Shown here one piece after another: positions 54,548 through 64,000 of a stretch of 64,000 nucleotides of DNA (within the stretch, counting starts at the first letter, position 1; each line of letters opens with the position of its first letter). The DNA is taken from the NCBI RefSeq assembly GCF_014635885.1, contig NZ_BMDR01000005.1, positions 62,001 through 126,000 on the forward strand. The letters are read 5' to 3'. The notes under the pieces were generated by a model, which did no database searches, had not been told where the DNA came from, and saw nothing but the letters and a program-made list of their open reading frames with translations. The stretch comes from Acinetobacter vivianii (GTDB taxonomy: Bacteria > Pseudomonadota > Gammaproteobacteria > Pseudomonadales > Moraxellaceae). The position numbers were made by a program, and so were the translations under genes.

Positions 54548-55018
54548 ATGAAAAATAAAATATTGGGTTTAGCATTGATGTGTCTGGTTTCACAGCCACT
54601 GTTTGCAGCTCCATTTGCTCAACCTATTATTCAGGGAAAAACTTACAATAATTGGAAAGTTCCGCTACGTCTTTTAGGTAAACCGAAGAGTGTTATTAAA
54701 GGGAAAGTAGATGAATGTAATGGTGGTTATTTCCCAGATGAGTACGATTATGGCAGTTTTAAACTTCTAGACACGGGTATCATTAAAGAGGTTTATTTCA
54801 GTCATAACAACGAACTGCTATTTCATGGACAAAAGCTTCGTGGTGGAATAGATCAAAAACAGTTTATGCAACAATTCAAAAAATATGAACTGTGGGAAGA
54901 CTCTGAAAACAAGAATATTGTTTATAGTGGGCTTGCTGAAAGTGGAAATGATTCAATAGAATTCGTCTTTAAAAATGGAAAACTTCTAAAATATAAATTG
55001 TTTTTTGATGATTGTTAA
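54548..55018 (+). CDS. Secreted protein of unknown function
   Basis: The 156-residue protein has a signal peptide (MKNKILGLALMCLVSQPLFA|APF, about 20 residues). The mature part has two Cys (DECNGGY near residue 58 and the penultimate Cys of FFDDC) that may pair in the periplasm. No family was recognised. It is a single gene; a hairpin lies 32 bp after its stop. Confidence 0.7.
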   Translation: MKNKILGLALMCLVSQPLFAAPFAQPIIQGKTYNNWKVPLRLLGKPKSVIKGKVDECNGGYFPDEYDYGSFKLLDTGIIKEVYFSHNNELLFHGQKLRGGIDQKQFMQQFKKYELWEDSENKNIVYSGLAESGNDSIEFVFKNGKLLKYKLFFDDC

Positions 55019-55049
55019 TTTTTGAAGGTAGTTAGTATAAAAAACTAAG

Positions 55050-55073
55050 GGCTAAAATATAAATATTTTAGCC
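55050..55073. terminator. Perfect palindrome between convergent hypothetical genes
   Basis: GGCTAAAATAT (55050-55060) and ATATTTTAGCC (55063-55073) are perfect complements with a two-base spacer. On the minus strand a T-rich run follows, so it likely ends the leftward gene at 55104-55670. Confidence 0.65.
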
Positions 55074-55103
55074 AATTTAAAAATTAGAAGCGTAGAGAGT
55101 AAA

Positions 55104-55670
55104 CTAGATGGCGCTGATTTTTTTTAAAATAAATTGATAAATGTTCCCCCAAAAGATCATAAAAAGTCCTCCGCAACTCAACAATAAGAAGACAGCTATA
55201 GCTATATAGGAGACTTTGCTTTTAGCTTCATATAATTCCATGAGCTGGTGGTCTGCCAAAGTATGTTGAAATTGATTTTTGGTTACGGAGTCAACCCAAG
55301 TCATCTGTTTGATCATAAATTTGTCATTTATTTTTATAATATCTATTGTTTTGATGATTGATGAATTTTTTTGCTCATCTTTACAGATAGTTTCCAAATA
55401 ATTAGAACAGTCAAAAAGATAAATTCTTTTTTGATTTTCAGTGATAAATATCGTATCCAACTTATTAAATTTTTTAATACTGAATTCATACTTCATGCGT
55501 TTATCTGTTTCCAGATGCTGATACGGCGTTACTTTAATTATCTTCTTTGGTGTGAGAAATTTATGAATCGTTAAAGTCAATATAAGAAGAAGAGGGACTA
55601 GGGCGCTAAAAGCGATGAGTGTTGCTAAGTTCTTTTTCTTTTTTTGATTTAATTTGAAGCTTATAGTCAT
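55104..55670 (-). CDS. Two-TM membrane protein of unknown function
   Basis: The 188-residue protein has a basic Asn/Lys-rich start, a transmembrane segment at about 18-36, a soluble middle part (about 40-150) with two Cys (CSNYLETICKD) and a second transmembrane segment at about 153-172. The middle part likely faces the periplasm. The sequence is AT-rich and no family was recognised. Confidence 0.65.
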   Translation of the reverse strand: MTISFKLNQKKKKNLATLIAFSALVPLLLILTLTIHKFLTPKKIIKVTPYQHLETDKRMKYEFSIKKFNKLDTIFITENQKRIYLFDCSNYLETICKDEQKNSSIIKTIDIIKINDKFMIKQMTWVDSVTKNQFQHTLADHQLMELYEAKSKVSYIAIAVFLLLSCGGLFMIFWGNIYQFILKKISAI

Positions 55671-55823
55671 TTAAAATGGAATGAAGATCAATTCTATGAA
55701 TATTTAATTTTACTACAATCTCTTAAAATTTTAAAAACTAAGTTTTGATATAAAAAATTCCAAAAGTAATTTTATTAATGAGCTATAGATCTATTGGTGT
55801 CATAATCATTTTAATTTTTAATC

Positions 55824-55853
55824 AAAAAAATCCCCTCAATCGAGGGGATTTTT
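55824..55853 (-). terminator. metH terminator
   Basis: The stem TCCCCTC/GAGGGGA (55831-55837, 55842-55848) is extended by the flanking A and T runs, with loop AATC. It lies 11 bp beyond the metH stop. Confidence 0.9.
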
Positions 55854-55863
55854 CTTTTATAAA

Positions 55864-58800
55864 TTACACAATCGAATCATCTAAGTTCGGTGCTAACCAA
55901 CGCTTCGCTTCATCCAGTGTCCAGCCCTTACGCTTGGCATAATCCTCAAGCTGATCCTGAGAAATCTTGCCCACGTTAAAGTATTCACTTTCAGGATGCG
56001 AATAATAGAAACCACTGACAGAAGAAGGTGGCATCATCGCAAAGTGTTCAGTCAACTTGGTACCGATCTTCGCTTCCGAACCTAACCAATCAAATAACAC
56101 CGCTTTTTCAGAATGCTCTGGGCAAGCAGGGTAACCTGGTGCAGGACGAATACCCACATACTTTTCTTTGATCAATTCTTCATTGCCCAAAGTCTCATCG
56201 GCTTTATAGCCCCAGAACTCTTTACGGATACGCTCATGCAAATGTTCTGCGAAGGCTTCGGCAAAACGGTCTGCCAAAGACTGAACCAGAATGGCTGAGT
56301 AATCATCACCTTTGGCTTTATATTCATTTGCCAATTCTTCAGCACCAAAGATCGATACAGTGAAACCACCAAGATAATCAGTATTGTCTTTAGAAGTACT
56401 AATAAAGTCCGCTAAAGATAAATTCGGTTTGCCTGTGACTTTGTCGGATTGCTGACGAATATGCTCAAAGGTATGTGTAACTTTTTGACCCGCTTCATCA
56501 AACACGCTTACTGTATCCGCACCGGTACGTTGCGCAGGGTATAGGCCAAATACAGCACGTGCATCGAAACGGTTATTCTCGATAATGTCTTTCAACATCT
56601 CTTGTGCTTGGTTATATAAATCAGTGGCTGCTTCACCGACCACTTCATCTGTCAGGATTTTCGGGAATTTACCTGCCAAGCTCCAAGAGATAAAGAATGG
56701 TGTCCAGTCAAAGTACTCAACCAATGTCGCCAATGGATAATTGGTAATGACTTGCGTACCTAACGTATTTGGAATTGGTGGGACATAGTTGTCATCTACC
56801 TTGAAACCATTTTCAATCGATTCCGCATAGCTGAGTTTGGCTGCTTTCGGTTGCTTGTTGGCTAAACGTTCACGAATCTTGGCATATTCAGTACGATGTT
56901 CTGCAATAAAGTTGCCACGCATTTCTTTAGAGAGCAGGGTGGTTGCAACACCGACTGCACGCGAAGCATCAGCCACATAGATCACCGCATCATTTTGATA
57001 CTGAGGATCAATCTTCACTGCAGTATGTGCTTTCGATGTAGTCGCGCCACCAATTAACAGTGGAATGTCAAAGCCTTTACGTTGCATTTCTTTGGCAACA
57101 AATACCATTTCATCCAAAGATGGAGTGATCAAACCAGACAAACCGATGATGTCACATTTCTCATCAATCGCGGTTTGCAGGATTTTTTCCGCAGGTACCA
57201 TCACGCCAAGGTCAACGATGTCATAACCATTACAACCCAAGACCACACCCACGATATTTTTACCAATATCGTGTACGTCACCTTTAACAGTTGCCATCAA
57301 CACTTTACCTTTGGACTGGCTACCTGTTTTTTCAGCTTCGATGTACGGATTCAGCCAAGCGACAGCTTGCTTCATCACACGCGCAGATTTCACCACTTGC
57401 GGCAAGAACATTTTACCTGAGCCGAACAAGTCACCGACTACGTTCATACCATCCATCAATGCACCTTCAATTACATCGAGTGGACGCTTGGCCTTTAAAC
57501 GGGCTTCTTCGGTATCTTCATCAATATAAGTAGTGATACCTTTGACTAGGGCATATTCAAGACGCTTTTCAACAGATTCATTACGCCATTCAAGGTTTTC
57601 AGCTTCGCGTTGCGCACCACTATGACCACGGTATTTTTCAGCTACTTCAAGCAGTTTCTCTGTGGCATTTTGACCTGATTCACCTTGGTTCTGGTTTAGA
57701 ACAACATCTTCAACGGCTTCTTTCAGTTCTTTTGGAATATCATCATAAATCGCCATTTGACCTGCGTTCACGATACCCATAGTCATGCCTTGCTTGATGG
57801 CATGGTACAAGAATACCGAGTGAATCGCTTCACGGACAGGCTCATTACCACGGAAGGAGAATGAAACGTTTGATACACCGCCCGAAATCATGGCATGTGG
57901 CAAGTTCTGTTTGATCCAGCCCGTAGCCTCAATAAAGTCGACGCCATAGTTGTTGTGTTCTTCAATCCCTGTTGCCACGGCAAATACGTTCGGGTCAAAA
58001 ATAATATCTTCAGCAGGGAAGCCGACATCATTGACTAAAACATCATAAGAACGTTTACAGATTTCACGCTTACGTGCAGCGGTGTCTGCCTGACCTGCTT
58101 CATCAAAAGCCATGACAATAATCGCAGCACCATACTGGCGGCATAGGCGTGCTTTTTCGACAAACTCGTCATATCCTTCTTTTAAGGAAATCGAGTTGAC
58201 GACAGGTTTACCTTGTACACACTTTAAGCCTGCTTCAATGATTTCCCATTTTGATGAGTCAATCATGATCGGCACGCGAGAGATATCAGGTTCAGAAGCA
58301 ACAAGGTTTAAGAAATGCACCATCGCATTTTGCGAATCGAGCATCCCTTCATCCATGTTAATGTCGATAATTTGCGCACCCGCTTCAACTTGTTGCTGAG
58401 CTACTTCCAAAGCTTCAGCAAAGTTTTCTTCGCGAATGAGACGCAGGAACTTTTTTGAACCCGTCACGTTGGTACGTTCACCAACATTTACGAATAAGGA
58501 ATTTTCATCAATATTAAAGGGTTCTAAACCACTTAAACGGCAAGCAGGAATAGTTTCAGGCACTTGGCGTGGCTGAATGTCTTTGACTGCATTGTAAATG
58601 GCACGAATATGGTCGGGTGTAGTACCACAGCAACCACCCGTAATGTTGATCAAACCGCTTTCAGCAAATTCTTTAATGAATGCTGCGGTTTGTTCTGGAG
58701 TTTCATCATATTCACCGAAGGCGTTCGGCAAGCCCGCATTCGGATGGGCTGAAATAAAGGTATCTGCAACATCAGCAATGGTTTTGATGTGTGGACGCAT

Positions 58801-59550
58801 GGCATCTGCACCAAGGGCACAGTTAAAACCAATCGACAGTAAATCACCGTGACGAACCGAGTTCCAGAACGCTTCTGCGGTTTGACCCGTTAAAGTACGG
58901 CCTGATGCATCGGTGATGGTACCCGAAATCATCAATGGCAGTTCATGACCGATTTGCTTGAAGACTTCTTTCACTGCAAAAATCGCGGCCTTACAGTTCA
59001 AAGTATCAAATACGGTTTCGATCAACAGAATGTCTGCACCACCTTCGATCAGGGCATGCGCTGCCTCAATATAGTTTTCTTTTAATTCATCAAAGGTAAT
59101 ATTACGGAATGCTGGATCGTTGACATTTGGCGAGATTGAACAGGTACGCGATGTTGGGCCAAGGACACCTGCAACAAAACGAGGTTTATCTGGGGTTGAA
59201 TACTTGTCACATGCGGCGCGAGCTAAACGCGCTGCTTCACGGTTGATCTCTGGCACGAGGTCTTCCATGTGATAGTCTGACATCGAAACGCGTGTGCCGT
59301 TAAAGCTGTTGGTTTCGATAATGTCTGCGCCTGCATCGAGATAGGCTTCATGAATGCCCTGAATAATTTGCGGCTGTGTTAATACCAATAGGTCATTATT
59401 GCCTTTCAGGTCTGATGCCCAATCTGCAAAACGTTCACCACGATAATCTTCTTCTTCTAATTTATGGCGTTGAATCATCGTTCCCATCGCACCATCAATA
59501 ATCAGGATACGTTGGGCAAGAAGTGATTGTAGGGTGGCAAGCGTGGACAT
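55864..59550 (-). CDS. metH: Cobalamin-dependent methionine synthase MetH
   Basis: The 1,228-residue four-module enzyme has a homocysteine/zinc domain (about 5-325; [10 protein letters not shown] with the zinc Cys pair) and a methyltetrahydrofolate domain (about 355-620; [13 protein letters not shown]). Its cobalamin domain (about 650-890) has DVHDIGKN as His axial ligand. The S-adenosylmethionine activation domain (about 900-1,220) has [15 protein letters not shown]. It methylates homocysteine to methionine. The ATG at 59550 fits the family start; an upstream in-frame codon at 59592 adds a hydrophobic stretch not found in MetH. No cobalamin riboswitch was seen upstream. Confidence 0.96.
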   Translation of the reverse strand: MSTLATLQSLLAQRILIIDGAMGTMIQRHKLEEEDYRGERFADWASDLKGNNDLLVLTQPQIIQGIHEAYLDAGADIIETNSFNGTRVSMSDYHMEDLVPEINREAARLARAACDKYSTPDKPRFVAGVLGPTSRTCSISPNVNDPAFRNITFDELKENYIEAAHALIEGGADILLIETVFDTLNCKAAIFAVKEVFKQIGHELPLMISGTITDASGRTLTGQTAEAFWNSVRHGDLLSIGFNCALGADAMRPHIKTIADVADTFISAHPNAGLPNAFGEYDETPEQTAAFIKEFAESGLINITGGCCGTTPDHIRAIYNAVKDIQPRQVPETIPACRLSGLEPFNIDENSLFVNVGERTNVTGSKKFLRLIREENFAEALEVAQQQVEAGAQIIDINMDEGMLDSQNAMVHFLNLVASEPDISRVPIMIDSSKWEIIEAGLKCVQGKPVVNSISLKEGYDEFVEKARLCRQYGAAIIVMAFDEAGQADTAARKREICKRSYDVLVNDVGFPAEDIIFDPNVFAVATGIEEHNNYGVDFIEATGWIKQNLPHAMISGGVSNVSFSFRGNEPVREAIHSVFLYHAIKQGMTMGIVNAGQMAIYDDIPKELKEAVEDVVLNQNQGESGQNATEKLLEVAEKYRGHSGAQREAENLEWRNESVEKRLEYALVKGITTYIDEDTEEARLKAKRPLDVIEGALMDGMNVVGDLFGSGKMFLPQVVKSARVMKQAVAWLNPYIEAEKTGSQSKGKVLMATVKGDVHDIGKNIVGVVLGCNGYDIVDLGVMVPAEKILQTAIDEKCDIIGLSGLITPSLDEMVFVAKEMQRKGFDIPLLIGGATTSKAHTAVKIDPQYQNDAVIYVADASRAVGVATTLLSKEMRGNFIAEHRTEYAKIRERLANKQPKAAKLSYAESIENGFKVDDNYVPPIPNTLGTQVITNYPLATLVEYFDWTPFFISWSLAGKFPKILTDEVVGEAATDLYNQAQEMLKDIIENNRFDARAVFGLYPAQRTGADTVSVFDEAGQKVTHTFEHIRQQSDKVTGKPNLSLADFISTSKDNTDYLGGFTVSIFGAEELANEYKAKGDDYSAILVQSLADRFAEAFAEHLHERIRKEFWGYKADETLGNEELIKEKYVGIRPAPGYPACPEHSEKAVLFDWLGSEAKIGTKLTEHFAMMPPSSVSGFYYSHPESEYFNVGKISQDQLEDYAKRKGWTLDEAKRWLAPNLDDSIV

Positions 59551-59663
59551 GAAGGAACCCCAGTAGCTGATGAAGATAAAAAGCAGGGGCATTGTAACAG
59601 AAGAGATGCTAATGCGCTTATTTTCAGCAAGCTAGAGTATGATTTATGGGGTCACATGAAAAA

Positions 59664-59691
59664 TGTCATAAAAGCTTCATTAAGTTGTCAT
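59664..59691. promoter_or_regulatory. Pho-box-like array, three half-sites at 11-bp spacing
   Basis: TGTCAT at 59664, CTTCAT at 59675 and TGTCAT at 59686 are each exactly 11 bp apart, the helical spacing of PhoB half-sites. The array lies about 115 bp upstream of metH and 300 bp upstream of pit, so the target is uncertain. Confidence 0.5.
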
Positions 59692-59921
59692 AATTGAACG
59701 GAATAATGCTTAAAAAGCCAACAACTTATTCGAAATATGACAAAAATATGTCATCTTTCGTAGCATTTGTTGCAAAATCAGACAAACAGTTTTGTTGTAC
59801 TTTTAAGGTTTGTAATGCATTGTTTTTTCTTGATTAAAATTAAAAATGTGGTGAAATTATCGTAAAAAAACACAAAAAAACAGGGTAAAAATATGAAATT
59901 TTGGCTTTATGTGATAGTCCT

Positions 59922-59939
59922 TTGTCATATAATTGTCAT
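59922..59939 (+). promoter_or_regulatory. Pho box upstream of pit
   Basis: TTGTCAT-ATAA-TTGTCAT consists of two identical 7-bp direct repeats with the 4-bp AT spacer that defines PhoB boxes (consensus CTGTCAT-N4-CTGTCAT). It ends 48 bp before the pit ATG. Confidence 0.75.
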
Positions 59940-59987
59940 AATTTAATTAAACAATACAGAGGATTTTATTATCCTCTCACCGTCTAC

Positions 59988-61616
59988 ATGAATTCTAATC
60001 TTCCTCCTGTTTCGGATTCACCGCTTGCCAGTTCTCAGGCAAAATCGACGAATGTACATGTACCAACACCGAAATTTTTTATGCCGGTGTTTTTGACAAT
60101 TATTGTTGCAACACTTATCTATATCGGTTTTCAGTTAAGTGCTGATCTGGCACATGTACCGCCGTTAAGTTTATATTCAGTTATTCTTTTATCGACGGCA
60201 CTTTTCATCGCTTTAGGCTTTGAATTTGTAAATGGTTTTCACGATACGGCAAATGCTGTAGCGACGGTTATTTATACCAATGCATTACCTGCGCCAGCAG
60301 CAGTCATGTGGGCTGGCTTCTGTAACTTCCTTGGGGTTATGGTTGCGAGCGGTGCGGTTGCATACGGTATTATTGCATTACTTCCTGTAGAAATGATTAT
60401 GAATGTCGGCAGCGGCGCTGGCTTCGCGATGGTTTTTGCATTGTTAATCGCGGCGATTCTCTGGAATCTAGGCACGTGGTTCTTAGGAATTCCTGCATCA
60501 AGTTCACACACTTTAATCGGTTCGATTTTAGGTGTGGGCATCATGAATCATATCTTGAATGCGTCTGCTGGTGCGACCAGTAGCGGTATTGATATTGATC
60601 AAGTGATTAAGGTTGGTAAGGCTTTACTCTTCTCGCCATTGATTGGTTTTGCATTTGCAGCCGTTCTATTCTTGTTGGTGAAGAAAGTCTTTAAACGTCA
60701 AATGGAGCTGTTTCAGCCACCAGAAGGCAATAAGCCACCGCCACCAGTAATTCGTGCGATCCTGATTTTTACTTGTACAGGTGTAAGTTTTGCGCATGGT
60801 TCAAACGATGGTCAAAAAGGCATGGGCTTAATCATGTTGATCTTGATCGGTTTGGTTCCATTGGCTTACTCATTGAACAAAAATCTGGATGCACAACATT
60901 TACAGTCTTTTGAGCAACTTTCTGCCCAAACTGCTGTGGTTTTGAATGTTAATCAAAACGAACTGACAGATGAAAAAGCACGTGATGTATTAACCAAATA
61001 TATCCAGACCAAAGAACAAACCGCTGAAGTTGTTCCTGCACTTGCAAGCATGACATCACATATTGGTACACGTGTTGCGGGCTATGGTGATCTTAAATTG
61101 ATTCCAGAAGCGGCAGTCAGTGAAATCCGTAATGACATGTATTTAAGTACTACAACATTCAAACGTTTAGACAAAGCTGAAGCTTTACCAGCAATGGATC
61201 AAGATCAGGCGAAAGTTGTAAAAGAATACCGTAATAGCTTAGATTCATTCCTTCAATATATTCCGAACTGGGTTAAAGTTGCAGTAGCGCTTGCACTTGG
61301 TCTAGGGACTATGGTGGGCTGGAAACGTATTGTTGTGACTGTGGGTGAGCGTATTGGTAAGAACCATATGACTTACGGTCAGGGTATGTCTGCCGAGCTA
61401 GTTGCAATGAGTACCATTGCTGCGGCGGATGGTCTTGGTATGCCAGTGTCTACTACTCACGTTTTAAACAGTGCGGTAGCGGGTACCATGGTTGCGAATA
61501 AATCAGGTTTGAACTTTGCAACAGTGAAAACCATTCTTTCTGCATGGGTCTTCACTTTACCAGCAACGATTGCATTGTCTGGTGGTTTATACTGGTTATT
61601 CTTACAGTTTGTCTAA
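59988..61616 (+). CDS. pit: Inorganic phosphate transporter Pit
   Basis: The 542-residue PiT-family permease has about ten transmembrane helices and both PiT signatures, GFEFVNGFHDTANAVATVIYT-type near residue 85 and CTGVSFAHGSNDGQKGMG near 265. It carries a hydrophilic central loop of about 130 residues (about 300-425), larger than in many family members. The ATG at 59988 is chosen because the upstream in-frame part would span the Pho box. Pit moves metal-phosphate with protons. The Pho box suggests control by phosphate level, either activation or repression. Confidence 0.94.
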   Translation: MNSNLPPVSDSPLASSQAKSTNVHVPTPKFFMPVFLTIIVATLIYIGFQLSADLAHVPPLSLYSVILLSTALFIALGFEFVNGFHDTANAVATVIYTNALPAPAAVMWAGFCNFLGVMVASGAVAYGIIALLPVEMIMNVGSGAGFAMVFALLIAAILWNLGTWFLGIPASSSHTLIGSILGVGIMNHILNASAGATSSGIDIDQVIKVGKALLFSPLIGFAFAAVLFLLVKKVFKRQMELFQPPEGNKPPPPVIRAILIFTCTGVSFAHGSNDGQKGMGLIMLILIGLVPLAYSLNKNLDAQHLQSFEQLSAQTAVVLNVNQNELTDEKARDVLTKYIQTKEQTAEVVPALASMTSHIGTRVAGYGDLKLIPEAAVSEIRNDMYLSTTTFKRLDKAEALPAMDQDQAKVVKEYRNSLDSFLQYIPNWVKVAVALALGLGTMVGWKRIVVTVGERIGKNHMTYGQGMSAELVAMSTIAAADGLGMPVSTTHVLNSAVAGTMVANKSGLNFATVKTILSAWVFTLPATIALSGGLYWLFLQFV

Positions 61617-61648
61617 TGATACTGAATCATTAGATTAGAATGAAATTT

Positions 61649-61677
61649 AAGGCTTTGCTTCGGCAAGGCCTTTTTTT
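61649..61677 (+). terminator. pit terminator
   Basis: AAGGCTTTGC and GCAAGGCCTT pair with one wobble over the stable loop TTCG, followed by seven T residues. It lies 33 bp after the pit stop. Confidence 0.92.
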
Positions 61678-62009
61678 ATGGGTATTGATTAATAGTGCGG
61701 GCAGAGGCTATAGATTTGAGTGGATTTTAAGGCCCGCAGAGAGATTAATCTTAAAGCGTATTGTTGTGAGGTAGCATCAACTGTTTTAAAAGGCGTAGAA
61801 GCGATTTTAGGTAGATAATTGGCGCACTAAAAATATCACTACGATAGAGATGGTCTAGGCGAGATTTAAAATGCTTCTAATAAAAGGGCTTTCTTCCCCA
61901 AATGAGGAATATTTTTTAAAGATCTTATCCGTTAGTATCAATAGACAGACCGTGCTAGGTTGTGCTGTTTGTTATTCATAAGAACTCTATTTTTGTTGTT
62001 TTACACTCC
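61678..62009. other. Gene-free stretch that may encode a small RNA
   Basis: About 330 bp without a convincing protein gene. A 36-codon frame at 61871-61981 lacks a good ribosome-binding site. The stretch is bounded on the left by the pit terminator and on the right by a second independent terminator on the same strand, so something between them is likely transcribed rightward. No known RNA family was recognised. Confidence 0.35.
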
Positions 62010-62037
62010 GCCATTCTCTATAGAGAATGGCTTTTTT
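62010..62037 (+). terminator. Perfect 11-bp-stem terminator ending the gene-free stretch
   Basis: GCCATTCTCTA (62010-62020) is directly followed by its perfect complement TAGAGAATGGC (62021-62031) and then a run of T residues. There is no annotated gene immediately upstream on this strand. Confidence 0.88.
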
Positions 62038-62063
62038 TAGCTTTGGTAAAAATAAAGCCCATA

Positions 62064-62091
62064 AAAAAAGAGCTATCGAAATAGCTCTTTT
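62064..62091. terminator. Terminator of the Tim44-domain gene
   Basis: AAAAAGAGCTAT (62064-62075) pairs with ATAGCTCTTTTT (62080-62091) with loop CGAA. It lies just beyond the stop of the leftward gene and is symmetrical. Confidence 0.9.
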
Positions 62092-62108
62092 TTCATTTTA
62101 TAAGACGA

Positions 62109-63095
62109 TTAAGCTTGTTGAATACCTGCAACAACCCAATCTTGTTGTGAACCGGCAGGTTTTACAAAATGCCAGATTTCAGCAAAAGGTTGTGGCAAGC
62201 TGTTTAGATCTTCACTTACTGTACCTGTAAAGCGTACGCTCACGACATATTGACCATTTTCAGTTGTGCTTTCGACAACCATCGCATTGAGATTGCTAAA
62301 TTCAGCAACGTCTTGATCTTGGTTTGCCATGATGTCGCTATGCATTGAACTATAAAGCTCAGGCGTTAAATAACGACGGATTTCTTCGACATTGCTTGCG
62401 CTGTTTACCGACTGAATATGGTTAAAACGTTGACGTGCAATGCGTAAGAATGCAGCAGGCTCAGTACCATCTGGTAATTGATTGCCACTGCTCATAGACG
62501 CGCCACCAAATGGTGCTTGAGGAGCCGCAGTACCACCCGCGACAGATTGACCAAAAATATTGGTGTTATCTGCTGTTTGACGTGGCGCTGCTTGAGGTGG
62601 AACCTGACGGCCAAAGTTATTTTGACCGCCATTGTTTGGAGCGTAAGGATTATTGGTTGCTAATTTTTTTTTTGCGCCCAATTTGCGGAACACAAAGAAG
62701 GCGATTGCAGCAGCGAGAAGCACCCAGATCCAGCCAGGAATGCCACCTTTTTCTTCCTGTTGCTGTTGAGCTTGCTGAGCAGCTTCTTGCTCAGTCGCTG
62801 TTGGGTTATGTTGCTTGTCATCCGCCAATGCATTGGCAGCTACAGCACCGACTGCTGCACCTGCAACACCCGCAGCAACCATAGAGCCCACACCTGGACC
62901 TGATCTTTGAGGCGCAGTTTGTTGTTGAGGCGCTGGAGCTGCTTGACGTGACGGCTGATAAGATTGGCTAGATGAACTAGATCTGCTCATACCATGGCTT
63001 TTACCGCCACCCGCACGTTTTGCTTCTGCAAGCGGTGCAGCGACCAAAGTTGCCATCAAAAGAGCTGCCATCAAGCCACGCTGGTGTACTTGCAT
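62109..63095 (-). CDS. Membrane-anchored Tim44-domain protein
   Basis: The 328-residue protein has a signal-like N-terminus (about 1-25), a low-complexity Ser/Gln/Pro/Ala region, a glycine-rich hydrophobic stretch (VGSMVAAGVAGAAVGAVAANAL, about 70-92) and a transmembrane helix at about 120-138 (IPGWIWVLLAAAIAFFVF). A C-terminal Tim44-like domain (about 210-328) has AAFLRIARQRFNHIQSVNSASNVEEIRRYLTPELY. Tim44 domains have an NTF2-like fold and bind membranes or partners. Bacterial members are widespread but their role is not settled. It is monocistronic with its own terminator. Confidence 0.88.
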   Translation of the reverse strand: MQVHQRGLMAALLMATLVAAPLAEAKRAGGGKSHGMSRSSSSSQSYQPSRQAAPAPQQQTAPQRSGPGVGSMVAAGVAGAAVGAVAANALADDKQHNPTATEQEAAQQAQQQQEEKGGIPGWIWVLLAAAIAFFVFRKLGAKKKLATNNPYAPNNGGQNNFGRQVPPQAAPRQTADNTNIFGQSVAGGTAAPQAPFGGASMSSGNQLPDGTEPAAFLRIARQRFNHIQSVNSASNVEEIRRYLTPELYSSMHSDIMANQDQDVAEFSNLNAMVVESTTENGQYVVSVRFTGTVSEDLNSLPQPFAEIWHFVKPAGSQQDWVVAGIQQA

Positions 63096-63193
63096 CGAAA
63101 ATTCCTATTTAAATTCAATTTGTAAATGTATTTATGAAGGTATTTACATAGAATTTCAACTAGAAAAGTATGTTTTTTTATGTCAGACGCTGA

Positions 63194-64000
63194 TCATAGT
63201 TCATCGCTGAGCTGCATTGCTTCGGTTAAGGCCTCATGCAAACGTGCAACAGCAATGATTTGTACACCATCTATCGATTTTTGTGGTGCATTACCTCTTG
63301 GTAAAATCACATACTTAAAGCCATGTTTTGCAGCTTCTTTTAAGCGTTCCTGACCATTGGGTACAGGACGAATTTCCCCTGATAAACCCACCTCACCGAA
63401 TACCGCAAGCTGCTGTGGTAACGCTTTACCGCGTAAACTGGAAGCACAGGCCAGTAATACCGCCAAGTCAGAACCGGTCTCGGTAATTTTCAAACCACCC
63501 ACCACATTGACATACACATCTTGCCCAGAAGTTTGTACACCACCGTGTCGGTGCATGACGGCAAGTAGCATATTTAAGCGGTTCTGTTCGAGACCCAGTG
63601 CAACTCGACGCGGCTGCCCATGTGCATCATCGACCAAAGCCTGAACTTCAACCAGAAGTGGGCGAGTACCTTCACGGCTAATCATTACGATTGAACCTGG
63701 AATGGCTTCATCATAACGACTCAGGAAAATTGCGGATGGATTGGCTACTTCACGTAAGCCTTTATCGGTCATGCCGAACACGCCCAGTTCATTGACTGCA
63801 CCAAAACGGTTCTTGACTGCACGGATCATACGGTAACGCGAGTCAGATTGGCCTTCAAAATAGAGCACACAATCGACCATATGTTCTAAAACACGTGGCC
63901 CAGCAAGTGCACCTTCTTTGGTTACATGACCAACAAGAAATAAGGCAGTGCCGCTATTTTTCGCAAAGCGTGTGAGCAAAGCTGCGGATTCTCGAATTTG
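63194..64000 (-). CDS. radA: DNA repair ATPase RadA, C-terminal part (cut by right edge)
   Basis: The frame is open to the window edge (QIRESAALLTRFAKN first visible), so this is the 3' part of a longer gene. It shows RadA features: VGHVTKEGALAGPRVLEHMVDCVLYFEG, the RadA-specific KNRFGAVNELGVFGM, and the Lon-protease-like C-terminal domain (NMLLAVMHRHGGV, AVFGEVGLSGEIRPVPNGQERLKEAAKHGF). RadA is a hexameric branch-migration helicase in recombination repair. The Walker A region and zinc finger lie outside the window. The terminal residues IAVARLHEALTEAM match the family end. Confidence 0.95.
   Translation of the reverse strand, partial: QIRESAALLTRFAKNSGTALFLVGHVTKEGALAGPRVLEHMVDCVLYFEGQSDSRYRMIRAVKNRFGAVNELGVFGMTDKGLREVANPSAIFLSRYDEAIPGSIVMISREGTRPLLVEVQALVDDAHGQPRRVALGLEQNRLNMLLAVMHRHGGVQTSGQDVYVNVVGGLKITETGSDLAVLLACASSLRGKALPQQLAVFGEVGLSGEIRPVPNGQERLKEAAKHGFKYVILPRGNAPQKSIDGVQIIAVARLHEALTEAMQLSDEL

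Larger units (their letters stand above)
59551..59987. promoter_or_regulatory. metH-pit divergent spacer rich in TGTCAT elements
   Basis: A 437-bp gene-free stretch. It contains at least six TGTCAT or ATGACA elements, several spaced by 11 bp as in PhoB boxes; the two best arrays are listed separately. An inverted pair ATGACA (59737-59742) and TGTCAT (59749-59754) lies between them. AT-rich sequence upstream of pit fits a promoter. Confidence 0.65.

Noticed and set aside
59551..59700. Cobalamin riboswitch upstream of metH
   Set aside because: No B12-box-like sequence or long leader structure was seen on the metH strand.
61871..61981. 36-codon ORF after pit
   Set aside because: Starts with ATG but has no clear ribosome-binding site, no recognisable features, and low predicted coding quality; kept only as part of the possible RNA region.
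62027..62230. Rightward 67-codon ORF
   Set aside because: It spans two terminator hairpins and then runs antisense through the Tim44-domain gene.
1..64000. tRNA, rRNA and CRISPR arrays
   Set aside because: No tRNA-like TTCRA arms with matching stems, no rRNA sequence and no regularly spaced repeats were noticed by eye; a covariance-model search would settle it.

Overview
The window reads as an Acinetobacter chromosome. The evidence is a type VI secretion (T6SS) locus with the gene order known from Acinetobacter (no tssJ, with Acinetobacter-specific accessory genes), moderate-to-low GC coding style, and housekeeping genes (metH, pit, radA, glsA, def) with Acinetobacter-like sequences. No rRNA, tRNA, CRISPR array, prophage or intact insertion sequence was seen. 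The species cannot be settled from the sequence alone.

Layout. 1-20,970 is a near-complete T6SS locus built as two divergent transcription units around a 361-bp AT-rich spacer. Leftward it has tssH(clpV), tssA, tssK, tssL, a one-TM accessory protein and the first codons of a further gene (probably tagX). Rightward it has an AsaA-type periplasmic protein, tssB, tssC, hcp, tssE, tssF, tssG, an AsaB-position membrane protein, tssM, tagF, an OmpA-like gene and a PAAR spike gene. No vgrG and no tssJ are present. A strong hairpin terminator sits between hcp and tssE. 21,000-22,650 is an AT-rich tail with three small lipoproteins, at least two of them paralogues resembling periplasmic T6SS immunity lipoproteins, and a short orphan 3' ORF remnant. 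22,650-25,100 is modABC with a candidate ModE operator. 25,093-26,375 is a divergent RcnR/DmeR-type repressor and CDF metal exporter with a matching operator. 26,417-27,760 is chrA.

27,900-42,560 is a sulfur-metabolism island. One unit is gntR, an AprA-like flavoprotein, an AprB-like ferredoxin, a HEAT-repeat protein and a DUF971 protein. After a lysR/lysE pair come the parts of a Family 2A encapsulin sulfur compartment: shell, a cysteine desulfurase cargo with a long disordered N-terminus, a serine acetyltransferase and a rhodanese. Divergent from the rhodanese is tauABCD for taurine uptake and desulfonation. Together they suggest sulfur acquired from sulfonates or cysteine, released by the desulfurase inside the shell, and cysteine or persulfide handling by the two accessory enzymes. 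Family 2A encapsulins, including one from A. baumannii, have already been described as sulfur-storage compartments; the adjacent AprBA-like unit is less explained.

42,600-48,450 holds repeats and an AraC-regulated cluster of a cytosolic ceramidase-family protein, a D-arabinono-lactone-oxidase-like flavoprotein and a PLP enzyme of the D-threonine aldolase/alanine-racemase-like fold. 48,500-55,700 is mixed: small secreted or membrane proteins, a FadL-family porin, a universal stress protein, a DUF2505 protein, peptide deformylase and a glutaminase-STAS fusion. 55,864-64,000 has metH, a metH-pit spacer rich in Pho-box-like repeats, the phosphate transporter pit, a gene-free stretch ending in a perfect terminator hairpin, a Tim44-domain protein and the C-terminal part of radA, which runs off the right edge.
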